A stretch of DNA of 64,000 nucleotides, taken from NCBI GenBank assembly GCA_002320595.1, contig DCKB01000013.1, positions 7,274 to 71,273 on the forward strand. The letters are read 5' to 3'. Positions 50,453-58,373 of this stretch are shown in pieces. The stretch comes from Christensenella sp. UBA1685 (GTDB lineage: Bacteria; Bacillota; Clostridia; Christensenellales; CAG-138). The first letter of the stretch is position 1, and each line of letters starts with the position of its first letter. The notes under the pieces were generated by a model that was given only the letters and a program-made list of their open reading frames with translations, was not told the origin of the DNA and did no database searches. Both the position numbers and the translations under genes were made by a program.

Positions 50453-51067
50453 ATGTATATCAATACTTTCAAATACAGCCCGGAGGATGTTAGCTGCCAT
50501 CTTTGCACCGAGTATGTGAAAAAAGTGGGCTGTACCGCTCTGCGCTGCCCTTGGCTGGCAGAACGCATCGAAGCCGGTGTGGTAGGCTACCGCGAAGCGA
50601 TCATGGAAACCTTTTCTTATGACCGCCGCCTGTTCTACCGCTTCAAGCTGCTTATCAAGCATTTCCACGGAAGTCTGTGGAGCAACGAACAGCATGAGCG
50701 CAGGATGCACTTTGAACGCGCCATCCAGAAGTATCGCCGCTCCCGCGATACCAATGCCTACCATGCGGCGATGTATCTGCTGACTGCCAATGATGACATT
50801 CACCGCCGCACGGCGAACTGCTTCTGCAAGCATGGCATTGAGTTTGGCTATGCCGTACTTCGCAACATCTCTCCCCATAACTACGCCCTGTTCATGGCGG
50901 CGCGTGACCTGTACTCCAAAACGGAATCTGTCACCGTAGAGGACTTGTCAGACCCGGAGATCATCGACCCGGAAGCGCTGCGCCTGATCGTCAATGCCAC
51001 CCTTATCGCAAGATATGGCCTTGCCGCCTTTCAGATCAAAGCGCGTGGTGCTGAGTATGGGAGCTGA
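50453..51067 (+). CDS. element accessory protein, unknown function
   Basis: This 204-residue protein has four cysteines at its start (SCHLCTEYV...GCTALRCPW), suggesting a small metal-binding site, and an otherwise helical, charged composition. It is a typical accessory ORF of Tn1549-type elements. I do not recognise a named family. The ATG at 50453 has AAGGAGG 7 nt upstream. It overlaps the start of the next gene by 11 nt. Confidence 0.6.
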   Translation: MYINTFKYSPEDVSCHLCTEYVKKVGCTALRCPWLAERIEAGVVGYREAIMETFSYDRRLFYRFKLLIKHFHGSLWSNEQHERRMHFERAIQKYRRSRDTNAYHAAMYLLTANDDIHRRTANCFCKHGIEFGYAVLRNISPHNYALFMAARDLYSKTESVTVEDLSDPEIIDPEALRLIVNATLIARYGLAAFQIKARGAEYGS

Positions 51068-51323
51068 TGCTGACTTCATTGGCGGTCACAGCATCCTCGC
51101 GCTGGAACGCTTCATGGATGAAACACGCCACATGATTATTTTTGATGTGCTGACCGTGGAATCCCCTGTGGGTGATAAAGGTGAGCGGCTGCGGCTGTTC
51201 CTCTCCGATAAGGGGTACGAAAAAGCCCAGGCATCTGAAAAGCGCGGTGAAATCAAAATCCGCAAACACGCCGCCATTATCGAGGGACATATCCTCGCTG
51301 ACCGGCAAAAGCGGCGTCACTAA
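51057..51323 (+). CDS. small element protein, unknown function
   Basis: This encodes about 88 residues, beginning MGADADFIGGHSILALERFM, with a basic C-terminus (ILADRQKRRH). The chosen start lies inside the end of the previous gene, and no clear RBS is seen, so it may be translated by coupling. An upstream in-frame start at 50994 is possible but less likely. The function is unknown. Confidence 0.5.
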   Translation: MGADADFIGGHSILALERFMDETRHMIIFDVLTVESPVGDKGERLRLFLSDKGYEKAQASEKRGEIKIRKHAAIIEGHILADRQKRRH

Positions 51324-51343
51324 AAAGATTGGAGGGATTTACC

Positions 51344-51847
51344 TTGAACAAAGTAACAGAACTGGAAAATGCGCTGACCGAGCTTTTCCGCAAAGGTACA
51401 GAAGTCGGCTATTCTGAAACGGAGATCGACGAGTTTCTGGAGGACATAGACTACGATACCCTGCTGCAAGCGGTCTGGAACAATGCCGAAACGGTCTACT
51501 CCTACCGCGCTGACGGTGAGCATGAGTTCAGTATGGACTATCGCGGCACTGAGTTGTTTAAGCAGAGAGCAACCCTGCTGTATGAGGATATGGGTGAGGG
51601 CTTCGCCGGTGCGGTAGTTGCCGCCCGTTCTATGGAGCTGTGGCTGCTTGAAGATATGGGCTTTGCCATCGTTGCGAACTTCTATGTTGAAGTGGGCAAC
51701 GGCGAGTACATCACCGAGTACCGTGTTTACAAGGGCAGCGATTGGACGGACAGCGACCTTGATCTGGATTTGGAGGACTTGGTTGCCGAGCTTGCCGCCA
51801 TGTGCGAACCCTACTACGACCATACCCAGCCTATCTATGAGCTGTAA
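51344..51847 (+). CDS. acidic element protein, unknown function
   Basis: This 167-residue protein is strongly acidic, especially near its C-terminus (SDLDLDLEDLVAEL). The TTG at 51344 is preferred because GGAGGG lies 7-8 nt upstream. A TTG at 51329 precedes the same RBS. Its acidic, DNA-mimic-like composition is reminiscent of antirestriction proteins, but no such motif is recognised, and I make no functional claim. Confidence 0.6.
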   Translation: MNKVTELENALTELFRKGTEVGYSETEIDEFLEDIDYDTLLQAVWNNAETVYSYRADGEHEFSMDYRGTELFKQRATLLYEDMGEGFAGAVVAARSMELWLLEDMGFAIVANFYVEVGNGEYITEYRVYKGSDWTDSDLDLDLEDLVAELAAMCEPYYDHTQPIYEL

Positions 51848-51881
51848 AAGCGGAAAGGAGTGAAAACAGAGGGGCTTCCCC

Positions 51882-52664
51882 ATGCGGGAAACCATTCAGA
51901 ACAATACTGAAAAACAATTTCATGCGGTCAGCCTGTCGGGTGGAAAAGACAGTACCGCTATGCTTCTGCTGATGATCGAGCGCGGTATGCCCATCGACAT
52001 GGTGCTGTCTGCGGATACCGGCATGGAGTTCCCGGAAATGTATGAGCATCTTGCCAAGCTGGATGACCACCTGTGCCGGGAGCGCGGTCTGCATATCACC
52101 ACCCTGCGCCATCCCAAAGGCTTTGAATACTGTATGTTCGATGAACCGAAGCAGAAACCGAAAAGTCTGGAAAACCGTGCAAGGCTGGGCATCCCTCCTT
52201 ACGGCAATGGCTGGCCGGGAATCCGTGTGCGCTGGTGTACCGGGCAGCTCAAAACCCACCTTATCAGCAAGGAAGTCAACCGGCTCAAAGGCGAATTGGG
52301 TGCGCTTCACTATGTCGGCATTGCCGCAGATGAAGCGTGGCGCTGCAAGGATGAACAATATCCTCTTGTGGATTGGGGCATCACGGAAGCACAGGCGCTT
52401 CAAGCCTGTTATGACCGGGGATTTGATTTCGGCGGGCTGTATGAGATTTATAACCGTGCATCCTGCTGGTGCTGCCCGTTCCAGAGGATCGGTGAGCTTC
52501 GGAAACTGAGAAAACATCACCCGGAGCTGTGGGCGAAGCTGCTGGAAATGGACAACCGCGCAAGGGCGCAGTTCGGCCCCGGCCCGCTGGGACAGTTCAA
52601 AAAGGACTGGAGCGTTGAGCGGCTGGAAGTACGATTCGCCAAGGAGGACGAACAGGAAGCCTGA
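51882..52664 (+). CDS. PAPS reductase/adenine nucleotide alpha hydrolase-like protein
   Basis: This 260-residue protein has the PP-loop SLSGGKDSTA (residues 17-26) and the PAPS-reductase-type fold continuing with SADTGMEFPEMYEHL, RVRWCTGQLKT and YVGIAADEAW. It also has a cysteine set in RASCWCCPFQRIGELRKLR. Such proteins on phages and ICEs are poorly characterised. Relatives take part in sulfur transfer, including DNA phosphorothioation by DndC-type enzymes. It has no dnd partners here. GAGGGG precedes the start. Confidence 0.75.
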   Translation: MRETIQNNTEKQFHAVSLSGGKDSTAMLLLMIERGMPIDMVLSADTGMEFPEMYEHLAKLDDHLCRERGLHITTLRHPKGFEYCMFDEPKQKPKSLENRARLGIPPYGNGWPGIRVRWCTGQLKTHLISKEVNRLKGELGALHYVGIAADEAWRCKDEQYPLVDWGITEAQALQACYDRGFDFGGLYEIYNRASCWCCPFQRIGELRKLRKHHPELWAKLLEMDNRARAQFGPGPLGQFKKDWSVERLEVRFAKEDEQEA

Positions 52665-52692
52665 CCGCAGTACGGAAAGGAAATAAACTGCC

Positions 52693-53559
52693 ATGGCTGT
52701 ATTTCGCGTTGAACGGACGCGGGATTATACGGTGATGTGCAACCATCACCTGAAAGACAGCAACCTTTCCCTCAAAGCAAAGGGACTGCTATCCATGATG
52801 CTGTCCCTGCCTGATGAGTGGAACTACACTACGCGAGGGCTGGCGGCAATCTGCAAGGAGGGTGTAGATGCCATAGGCAAAACGCTCAAAGAGCTGGAAC
52901 AGGCAGGCTACATCATACGCCAACGGCTTCGCGGCAAGGATGGGCGGATCTCCGACACGGAATACACCATCTTTGAGAAACCCCGGAAACCGAAAAACTC
53001 TGCACCGGATACGACCCCACCAGATACGGAAAACCCGTATATGGTAAATCCAGATATGGAGGAATCAGATGCGGAGAAACCGGATACGGATAATCCCGCG
53101 CAATTAAATACTAAGAAATCAAATACTCAAAAAACAATTACTGATCTATCAAATACTCATTCATTCTTTCCTTCTGCTGCGCCTACGGCAGACGGACTGA
53201 CGGACGGATTTGATAAGAGAGCAGAAATCAAAGAGCAGATAGAGTACGACTGTATCTGCCAGCAACATGACCGTATGCAGCTTGACGAGCTTGTGGAAAT
53301 CATGCTGGAGGTTGCCATGAACCGAAGTCCTACCATCAAGATCGGGCGGGATGCGGAATATCCCACGGGATTTGTCCAACAGCGGTTTGAGAAAATAACC
53401 TCCATGCACATTGAGAAGGTTATGGACGGTATCCGGGAAAACACTACCCGCGTCTGGAACACAAAAGCCTATCTCATGGCGGCGCTGTTCAACTCCGTTT
53501 CCACCATCGACAACCACTACACCATGTTGGTCAATCACGATTTACACAGCGGCCTGTAA
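52693..53559 (+). CDS. replication-type helix-turn-helix protein (DUF6017-like)
   Basis: This 288-residue protein begins MAVFRVERTRDYTVMCNHHL and has a winged-helix domain (about residues 1-95: LSLKAKGLLSMMLSLPDEWN, TTRGLAAICKEGVDAIGKTL) like plasmid and ICE replication initiators. A Pro/Asp/Glu-rich linker (about 100-150) is followed by a C-terminal DUF6017-type helical domain (EQIEYDCICQQHDRMQLDEL). It is characteristic of Tn1549-type elements. AAGGAAA precedes the ATG. Confidence 0.8.
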   Translation: MAVFRVERTRDYTVMCNHHLKDSNLSLKAKGLLSMMLSLPDEWNYTTRGLAAICKEGVDAIGKTLKELEQAGYIIRQRLRGKDGRISDTEYTIFEKPRKPKNSAPDTTPPDTENPYMVNPDMEESDAEKPDTDNPAQLNTKKSNTQKTITDLSNTHSFFPSAAPTADGLTDGFDKRAEIKEQIEYDCICQQHDRMQLDELVEIMLEVAMNRSPTIKIGRDAEYPTGFVQQRFEKITSMHIEKVMDGIRENTTRVWNTKAYLMAALFNSVSTIDNHYTMLVNHDLHSGL

Positions 53560-53607
53560 AGGGTCGCTATTTTCATGCCCGAAACGGGAGAAAGGATTTA
53601 GATACCG

Positions 53608-53970
53608 ATGAAACGCCCTATTGCCTACATCACCGCCCCTTGGGGCGAGAACGAATTTGAAAACACCGAAAATGCCGCCAAATATTGCAGGGCTGTCTAT
53701 GACGCTGGCTTTTCGCCCATCTGTCCCATGCTGTTCCTGCCCCTGTTCCTGAGTGATGAAATCCCCCAGGAGCATAAGGACGGCATCGACATGGCGCGTG
53801 AATATCTGCGCCGCTCCCATGTGCTTGTTGTCTGCGGCGATACCGTGGATGAAAGCATGAAGAACGACATTGCCGTTGCGGAACGCCTGCGGATCACCGC
53901 TACCACGCTGGACGGTATCCTGACCGTTAAGGGACAGGGACGCGCCGAAGGAGGACACCGCCGTGAATAA
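53608..53970 (+). CDS. DUF4406-like, nucleoside deoxyribosyltransferase-fold protein
   Basis: This 120-residue protein begins with a beta-strand/loop, IAYITAPWGEN, then NAAKYCRAVYDAGFSPICP and RRSHVLVVCGDTVDESMKND. These match the DUF4406/nucleoside 2-deoxyribosyltransferase-like fold often found on phages and mobile elements. It may hydrolyse a nucleotide glycosidic bond. It overlaps the next gene by 8 nt. Confidence 0.6.
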   Translation: MKRPIAYITAPWGENEFENTENAAKYCRAVYDAGFSPICPMLFLPLFLSDEIPQEHKDGIDMAREYLRRSHVLVVCGDTVDESMKNDIAVAERLRITATTLDGILTVKGQGRAEGGHRRE

Positions 53971-54310
53971 GACCGATGAAAAGAAACGGGCAGAGTTCTA
54001 TTTGCGCGTATCCAAAATCCTGCGGGAAGCCTCCATCAAAATGGGGCTTCGCTCTGCGCTGGGTTATGTATTCACATCTGAGGAAAGAAAAGCCCTGTCG
54101 GATATACAGCAGATATTCTTCCCGGAACAGGAAATTTCAACGGATGTGGATTACACCGTTCTCAATAAGGCTTCCGGTATTCTGATCGACGCATGGGCTG
54201 GTGTTCCCGTTGCATATCTGCCGCCCGTCAACAAACTGCGGATTGCCGAGAATGCGGCAAAGCAGCTTCGCAACCAGCCGGTACATTTCGGAGAAAGGAG
54301 AAGCAAATGA
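53963..54310 (+). CDS. element protein, unknown function
   Basis: This 115-residue basic/helical protein starts at a GTG (53963) within the end of the preceding gene, with GGAGG about 8 nt upstream. No family is recognised. It is a typical accessory gene of this element type, located before the transfer module. Confidence 0.5.
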   Translation: MNKTDEKKRAEFYLRVSKILREASIKMGLRSALGYVFTSEERKALSDIQQIFFPEQEISTDVDYTVLNKASGILIDAWAGVPVAYLPPVNKLRIAENAAKQLRNQPVHFGERRSK

Positions 54311-54396
54311 GGATTATCTTTCTTCGCCGTTTGGTAGTTCCACCTTAGTGTCTGCCTGTTCTCCCTGCAAATCTGAGGAAAGGAGCGTGATAAGTC

Positions 54397-54873
54397 GTGC
54401 AGGAAGAAGTTGAACAGAAAGTAGTTTCGCTGATCGTAGACTGCGGAAAGCTGGGCGAACAGGAATTGAAAAAAGCCCTCGCCAAGCTGGTGGAGCAGAT
54501 GAAAGCAAGCCATCAGAAGCATCAGTACAACAAAGAAAATCCCCACGGCAAGATGACCGTCAAACAGCTTGCCGCCAAGGACAAGGGCTTACAGAGTATT
54601 GAAGTCACCGACAAGAACATCGGCTCATTCAACCGCATTGCCCGGAAGTACGGCATTGACTTCGCTCCGTTCAAGGTCAAGGGCGAAAACCGGTATTTGG
54701 TGTTCTTCAAAGCACCGGATGCCGATGCCATGACTGCCGCGTTCAAGGAATACACCGCCAAACAGGTCAAAAAAGCGGAACGCCCCTCCGTACTGGAAAA
54801 GCTCCAGCATTTCAAGGCGCTCATTAAATCAGCTGTGGTGGACAGGACGAAACGGAAGGAGCTGGAACGATGA
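54397..54873 (+). CDS. PcfB-family protein (DUF3801)
   Basis: This 158-residue protein matches PcfB/DUF3801 proteins of conjugative elements: GEQELKKALAKLVEQMKASH, GKMTVKQLAAKDKGLQSIEV and KYGIDFAPFKVKGENRYLVF. It is thought to be an accessory of the relaxosome or coupling protein. The GTG at 54397 is used, with AAAGGAG about 11 nt upstream. The stop overlaps the virD4 start by 4 nt. Confidence 0.82.
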   Translation: MQEEVEQKVVSLIVDCGKLGEQELKKALAKLVEQMKASHQKHQYNKENPHGKMTVKQLAAKDKGLQSIEVTDKNIGSFNRIARKYGIDFAPFKVKGENRYLVFFKAPDADAMTAAFKEYTAKQVKKAERPSVLEKLQHFKALIKSAVVDRTKRKELER

Positions 54874-56657
54874 AACAGATCAATTACAAAAAGCTCATTC
54901 TTCCGAACATCCCGTATGTGTTCATCGCGCTGCTTATCACCAAAGTGAGCGAAGCGGCGCGGCTGGCTCCCGGCGCAGACCTCTCCGGTAAGCTGCTGAA
55001 CATTATGACCGGCATGAGTACCGCGTTCCAGTCCATCATGCCCAGCTTCCATCCCATTGACCTGTGTGTAGGCATTGCTGCCGCCGTTGTCATTCGGCTG
55101 GTGGTCTACTTTAAGGGCAAGAACGCCAAGAAATTCCGCAAAAATCTGGAATATGGCAGCGCCCGTTGGGGTACAGCCGAGGACATCAAACCCTATGTAG
55201 ACCCCGTGTTTGAGAACAATATCATCCTCACGCAGACGGAGTGCCTGACCATGAACAACCGCCCGAAAGACCCGAAAACGGCGCGGAATAAGAATGTTTT
55301 AATCATCGGGGGAAGCGGCTCCGGTAAGACCCGCTTCTGGCTGAAACCCAATTTGCTCCAATGCACATCCAAAACCTATCCGGTCAGCTTCGTGGTCACA
55401 GACCCCAAGGGCAGTATTGTGACGGAGTGCGGAAATGCGCTGCGGCGCAATCAGTACCGCATCAAAATCTTGAACACCATCAATTTCAAGAAAAGTCACC
55501 ACTACAACCCCTTTGCCTATATCCATTCGGAAAAGGACATTTTGAAGCTGGTAACGACCCTGATCGCCAACACCAAGGGCGAGGGCAAGGCCGGGGATGA
55601 TTTTTGGGTGAAAGCGGAAACCCTGCTCTATACCGCGCTCATCGGCTACATCCACTATGAAGCGCCGGTGGAGGAACAGAACTTCTCCACCCTCATTGAG
55701 TTTATCAACGCCATGGAGGTGCGCGAGGATGATGAAGAATTTCAGAATCCCGTTGACTTGATGTTTGCCGAGCTGAAGGAGCGCAAACCCAACCACTTTG
55801 CAGTCCGTCAGTATGCCAAGTACAAGTTAGCTGCCGGCAAGACCGCAAAAAGCATCTTGATTAGCTGCGGTGCGCGCCTTGCGCCCTTTGATATTCAGGA
55901 GCTTCGGGAACTGACAGCCTACGACGAACTGCAACTGGACACCCTGGGCGACAGAAAAACCGCCCTGTTCATCATCATGTCCGATACGGACGATACCTTT
56001 AACTTTCTCATTTCCATGTGTTACACCCAGCTCTTTAATCTGCTCTGCGAAAAAGCAGACGATGTGTACGGCGGGCGCTTGCCTGTCCATGTGCGCTGTC
56101 TGATCGACGAGGCGGCGAATATCGGGCAGATACCCCGTCTGGAAAAGCTGGTGGCAACGATCCGTTCCAGAGAGATTTCCTGTTGTCTTGTCTTGCAGGC
56201 GCAAAGCCAGCTAAAAGCCTTATATAAGGACAGCGCAGACACGATTGTGGGAAACATGGATTGCTCCATCTTCCTGGGCGGAAAAGAACCCGGTACGCTG
56301 AAAGAACTGGCGGCGGCGCTGGGGAAGGAAACCATCGACAGCTACAACACCGGCGAAAGTCGAGGGCGCGAGGTTTCCCATTCTCTCAATTATCAGAAAT
56401 TGGGTAAGGAGCTTATGAGTGTGGACGAGCTTGCCGTTTTGGACGGTGGCAAGTGCATCCTCCAGCTCCGTGGTGTGCGCCCGTTTCTGTCCAACAAATA
56501 TGATCTCACCAAGCACCCCCTCTATCGCTATACATCGGATTATGACAAGAAAAACGCCTTTGACATAGAGCGTTTTATGTCCCACCGCCTCAAACTCAAG
56601 CCGGATGATGCTTTCGAGGTGTATCGCGTAGACCTTTCCGGTGAACCTGTTGCCTGA
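54870..56657 (+). CDS. VirD4-like type IV coupling protein
   Basis: This 595-residue protein has two N-terminal membrane segments (about residues 11-24 and 62-80) and a large ATPase domain with Walker A GGSGSGKT (residues 147-154), Walker B-type VRCLIDEAANIGQIPRLEKL and the conserved VLQAQSQLK segment. It couples the relaxase-bound DNA to the transfer channel. It follows pcfB with a 4-nt overlap. Confidence 0.93.
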   Translation: MKQINYKKLILPNIPYVFIALLITKVSEAARLAPGADLSGKLLNIMTGMSTAFQSIMPSFHPIDLCVGIAAAVVIRLVVYFKGKNAKKFRKNLEYGSARWGTAEDIKPYVDPVFENNIILTQTECLTMNNRPKDPKTARNKNVLIIGGSGSGKTRFWLKPNLLQCTSKTYPVSFVVTDPKGSIVTECGNALRRNQYRIKILNTINFKKSHHYNPFAYIHSEKDILKLVTTLIANTKGEGKAGDDFWVKAETLLYTALIGYIHYEAPVEEQNFSTLIEFINAMEVREDDEEFQNPVDLMFAELKERKPNHFAVRQYAKYKLAAGKTAKSILISCGARLAPFDIQELRELTAYDELQLDTLGDRKTALFIIMSDTDDTFNFLISMCYTQLFNLLCEKADDVYGGRLPVHVRCLIDEAANIGQIPRLEKLVATIRSREISCCLVLQAQSQLKALYKDSADTIVGNMDCSIFLGGKEPGTLKELAAALGKETIDSYNTGESRGREVSHSLNYQKLGKELMSVDELAVLDGGKCILQLRGVRPFLSNKYDLTKHPLYRYTSDYDKKNAFDIERFMSHRLKLKPDDAFEVYRVDLSGEPVA

Positions 56658-56756
56658 TGGCAGCAGCCTAACTTCATAACGAACCAGTGAAAAATCGTGG
56701 AATGAATGTACCTTCCAAAATCTAAATCAAAAAATTATTTTTTCGGAGGTACTTTT

Positions 56757-56972
56757 ATGGCTTTCTTTAATTCTGCTGTTGGTGTTCTTCAGACCCTCGT
56801 TGTTGCTCTCGGCGCTGGCCTCGGTATCTGGGGCGCGATCAATCTGCTGGAGGGCTACGGTAACGATAACCCCGGTGCCAAGTCCCAGGGCATGAAGCAG
56901 CTCATGGCTGGCGGCGGCGTTGCCCTCATTGGCATCACCCTGGTTCCCCTGCTCTCCGGTCTGTTCGGTTAA
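56757..56972 (+). CDS. Maff2 family mobile-element membrane protein
   Basis: This 71-residue protein begins MAFFNSAVGVLQTLVVALGA and has two membrane segments separated by a short loop (LLEGYGNDNPGAKSQGMKQL). This is the Maff2 family, which is a hallmark of Tn1549-type elements and resembles VirB2/TrbC pilin-like subunits. The ATG at 56757 is chosen because CGGAGG lies about 8 nt upstream, giving the exact family start. Confidence 0.92.
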   Translation: MAFFNSAVGVLQTLVVALGAGLGIWGAINLLEGYGNDNPGAKSQGMKQLMAGGGVALIGITLVPLLSGLFG

Positions 56973-57003
56973 TCGGCGTTTCGTTTGTCACCCATAAATC
57001 CCC

Positions 57004-57043
57004 GGAGGGTGCCGCCCTGTGGCGGCATCCTCCTGAAAGGAGG
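57004..57043 (+). promoter_or_regulatory. hairpin overlapping the virB6-like RBS
   Basis: GGAGGGTGCCGCC (57004-57016) pairs with GGCGGCATCCTCC (57021-57033) around CTGT, a 13-bp stem. Its CCTCC can instead pair with the Shine-Dalgarno GGAGG (57039-57043) of the next gene. No T run follows, so it is more likely a translational control element than a terminator. Confidence 0.5.
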
Positions 57044-57051
57044 GCAACCCT

Positions 57052-57921
57052 ATGGATTTCTTATGGGATAAGATCACGGAATGGCTGAAAGAAATGCTTG
57101 TTGGCGGTATCGTGAGCAATCTGTCCGGGATGTTCGATGCGACCAATCAGAAGGTTGCCGAGATCTCCGGTCAGGTGGGCTTAACGCCGCAGGCGTGGAA
57201 TGGCAGTATCTTCAACATGGTACAAAGCCTGTCGGAAACCGTGATTGTCCCCATTGCAGGCGCAATTCTCGCTTTTGTTATGACGCTGGAACTAATCCAG
57301 CTCATTACCGATAAAAACAACCTGAACGATGTAGACACATGGATGTTCTTCAAATGGGCGTTCAAGTCTGCCGCCGCTGTCCTCATTGTGACAAATACAT
57401 GGACGATTGTGATGGGTGTGTTCGACGCAGCCCAAAGCGTAGTTGCCAGCGCGTCCGGTGTCATCGTTGGCGATGCCAGCATCGACATATCCACGGTCAT
57501 GGTGGATATGGAAGCACGGCTGATGGAAATGGAGCTGGGGCCGCTGTTCGGCTTGTGGTTCCAATCCCTGTTTGTCGGCATAACCATGTGGGCGCTGACG
57601 ATTTGTATTTTTATCGTCATTTATGGGCGCATGATCGAAATATACCTTGTGACCTCAATCGCCCCCATCCCCATGGCAACAATGATGGGCAAAGAATGGG
57701 GCGGCATGGGACAGAACTACATCCGCTCTCTGCTGGCGCTGGGCTTCCAGGCATTTTTGATTATCGTCTGCGTGGCGATCTATGCCGTGCTGGTACAGAA
57801 TATCGCCGTTGTGGATGACATCAGCAATGCCATCTGGACTTGTATGGGCTACACGGTGCTTTTGTGTTTCTGCCTGTTCAAGACGAGCAGCCTTGCCAAG
57901 TCCGTATTTAACGCCCATTAA
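57052..57921 (+). CDS. VirB6/TrbL-like conjugal transfer membrane protein
   Basis: This 289-residue polytopic protein has about six membrane helices. It matches the VirB6/TrbL-like proteins of Tn1549 elements: LSGMFDATNQKVAEISGQVG near the start, a VIVPIAGAILAFVMTLELIQ helix and TSIAPIPMATMMGKEWGGMG. It forms part of the inner-membrane channel of the transfer system. GGAGGG lies 7 nt before the ATG. Confidence 0.9.
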   Translation: MDFLWDKITEWLKEMLVGGIVSNLSGMFDATNQKVAEISGQVGLTPQAWNGSIFNMVQSLSETVIVPIAGAILAFVMTLELIQLITDKNNLNDVDTWMFFKWAFKSAAAVLIVTNTWTIVMGVFDAAQSVVASASGVIVGDASIDISTVMVDMEARLMEMELGPLFGLWFQSLFVGITMWALTICIFIVIYGRMIEIYLVTSIAPIPMATMMGKEWGGMGQNYIRSLLALGFQAFLIIVCVAIYAVLVQNIAVVDDISNAIWTCMGYTVLLCFCLFKTSSLAKSVFNAH

Positions 57922-57941
57922 GGCCGGAAAGGAGTGCAGCT

Positions 57942-58373
57942 ATGGCCTATGTCAATGTCCCGAAGGACTTAACCAAAGTAAAAACCAAAGTGCTGTTCAA
58001 TCTTACGAAAAGACAGCTCATCTGCTTCGGCTGCGGCGCGCTGATCGGCGTACCGCTTTTCTTTTTGCTCAAAGGCAGTATCGGCACCAGCCCTGCCGCC
58101 ATGGTGATGATGGTGGTAATGATACCGGCAATGCTGTTTGCCATGTACGAAAAGAACGGTCAACCGCTGGAGGTAGTCATCCGCAATATCTACCGCGTTT
58201 GCTTTCACAGACCGAAGCAGCGACCCTATAAGACCAACAATTTCTATGCCGTCCTGGAGCGGCAAAACCAATTAGACCGGGAGGTGTATCGAATTGTCCA
58301 CAAAAAAGAAACTGACCCGCGCCGAAAGAAAACAGATCGAGGCCGCCATCGCAAGGGCGAACAGGACGGATAA
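57942..58373 (+). CDS. PrgI family conjugal transfer protein
   Basis: This 143-residue protein begins AYVNVPKDLTKVKTKVLFNL and has two close membrane helices (about residues 25-70). It matches the PrgI family of Gram-positive conjugation systems, the VirB3 analogue. AAGGAG precedes the ATG. Its end overlaps the virB4 start by 80 nt. Confidence 0.9.
   Translation: MAYVNVPKDLTKVKTKVLFNLTKRQLICFGCGALIGVPLFFLLKGSIGTSPAAMVMMVVMIPAMLFAMYEKNGQPLEVVIRNIYRVCFHRPKQRPYKTNNFYAVLERQNQLDREVYRIVHKKETDPRRKKTDRGRHRKGEQDG

Noticed and set aside
51882..52664. DNA phosphorothioation (Dnd) system
   Set aside because: Only a PAPS-reductase-like protein is present. DndA, DndB, DndD and DndE partners are absent.
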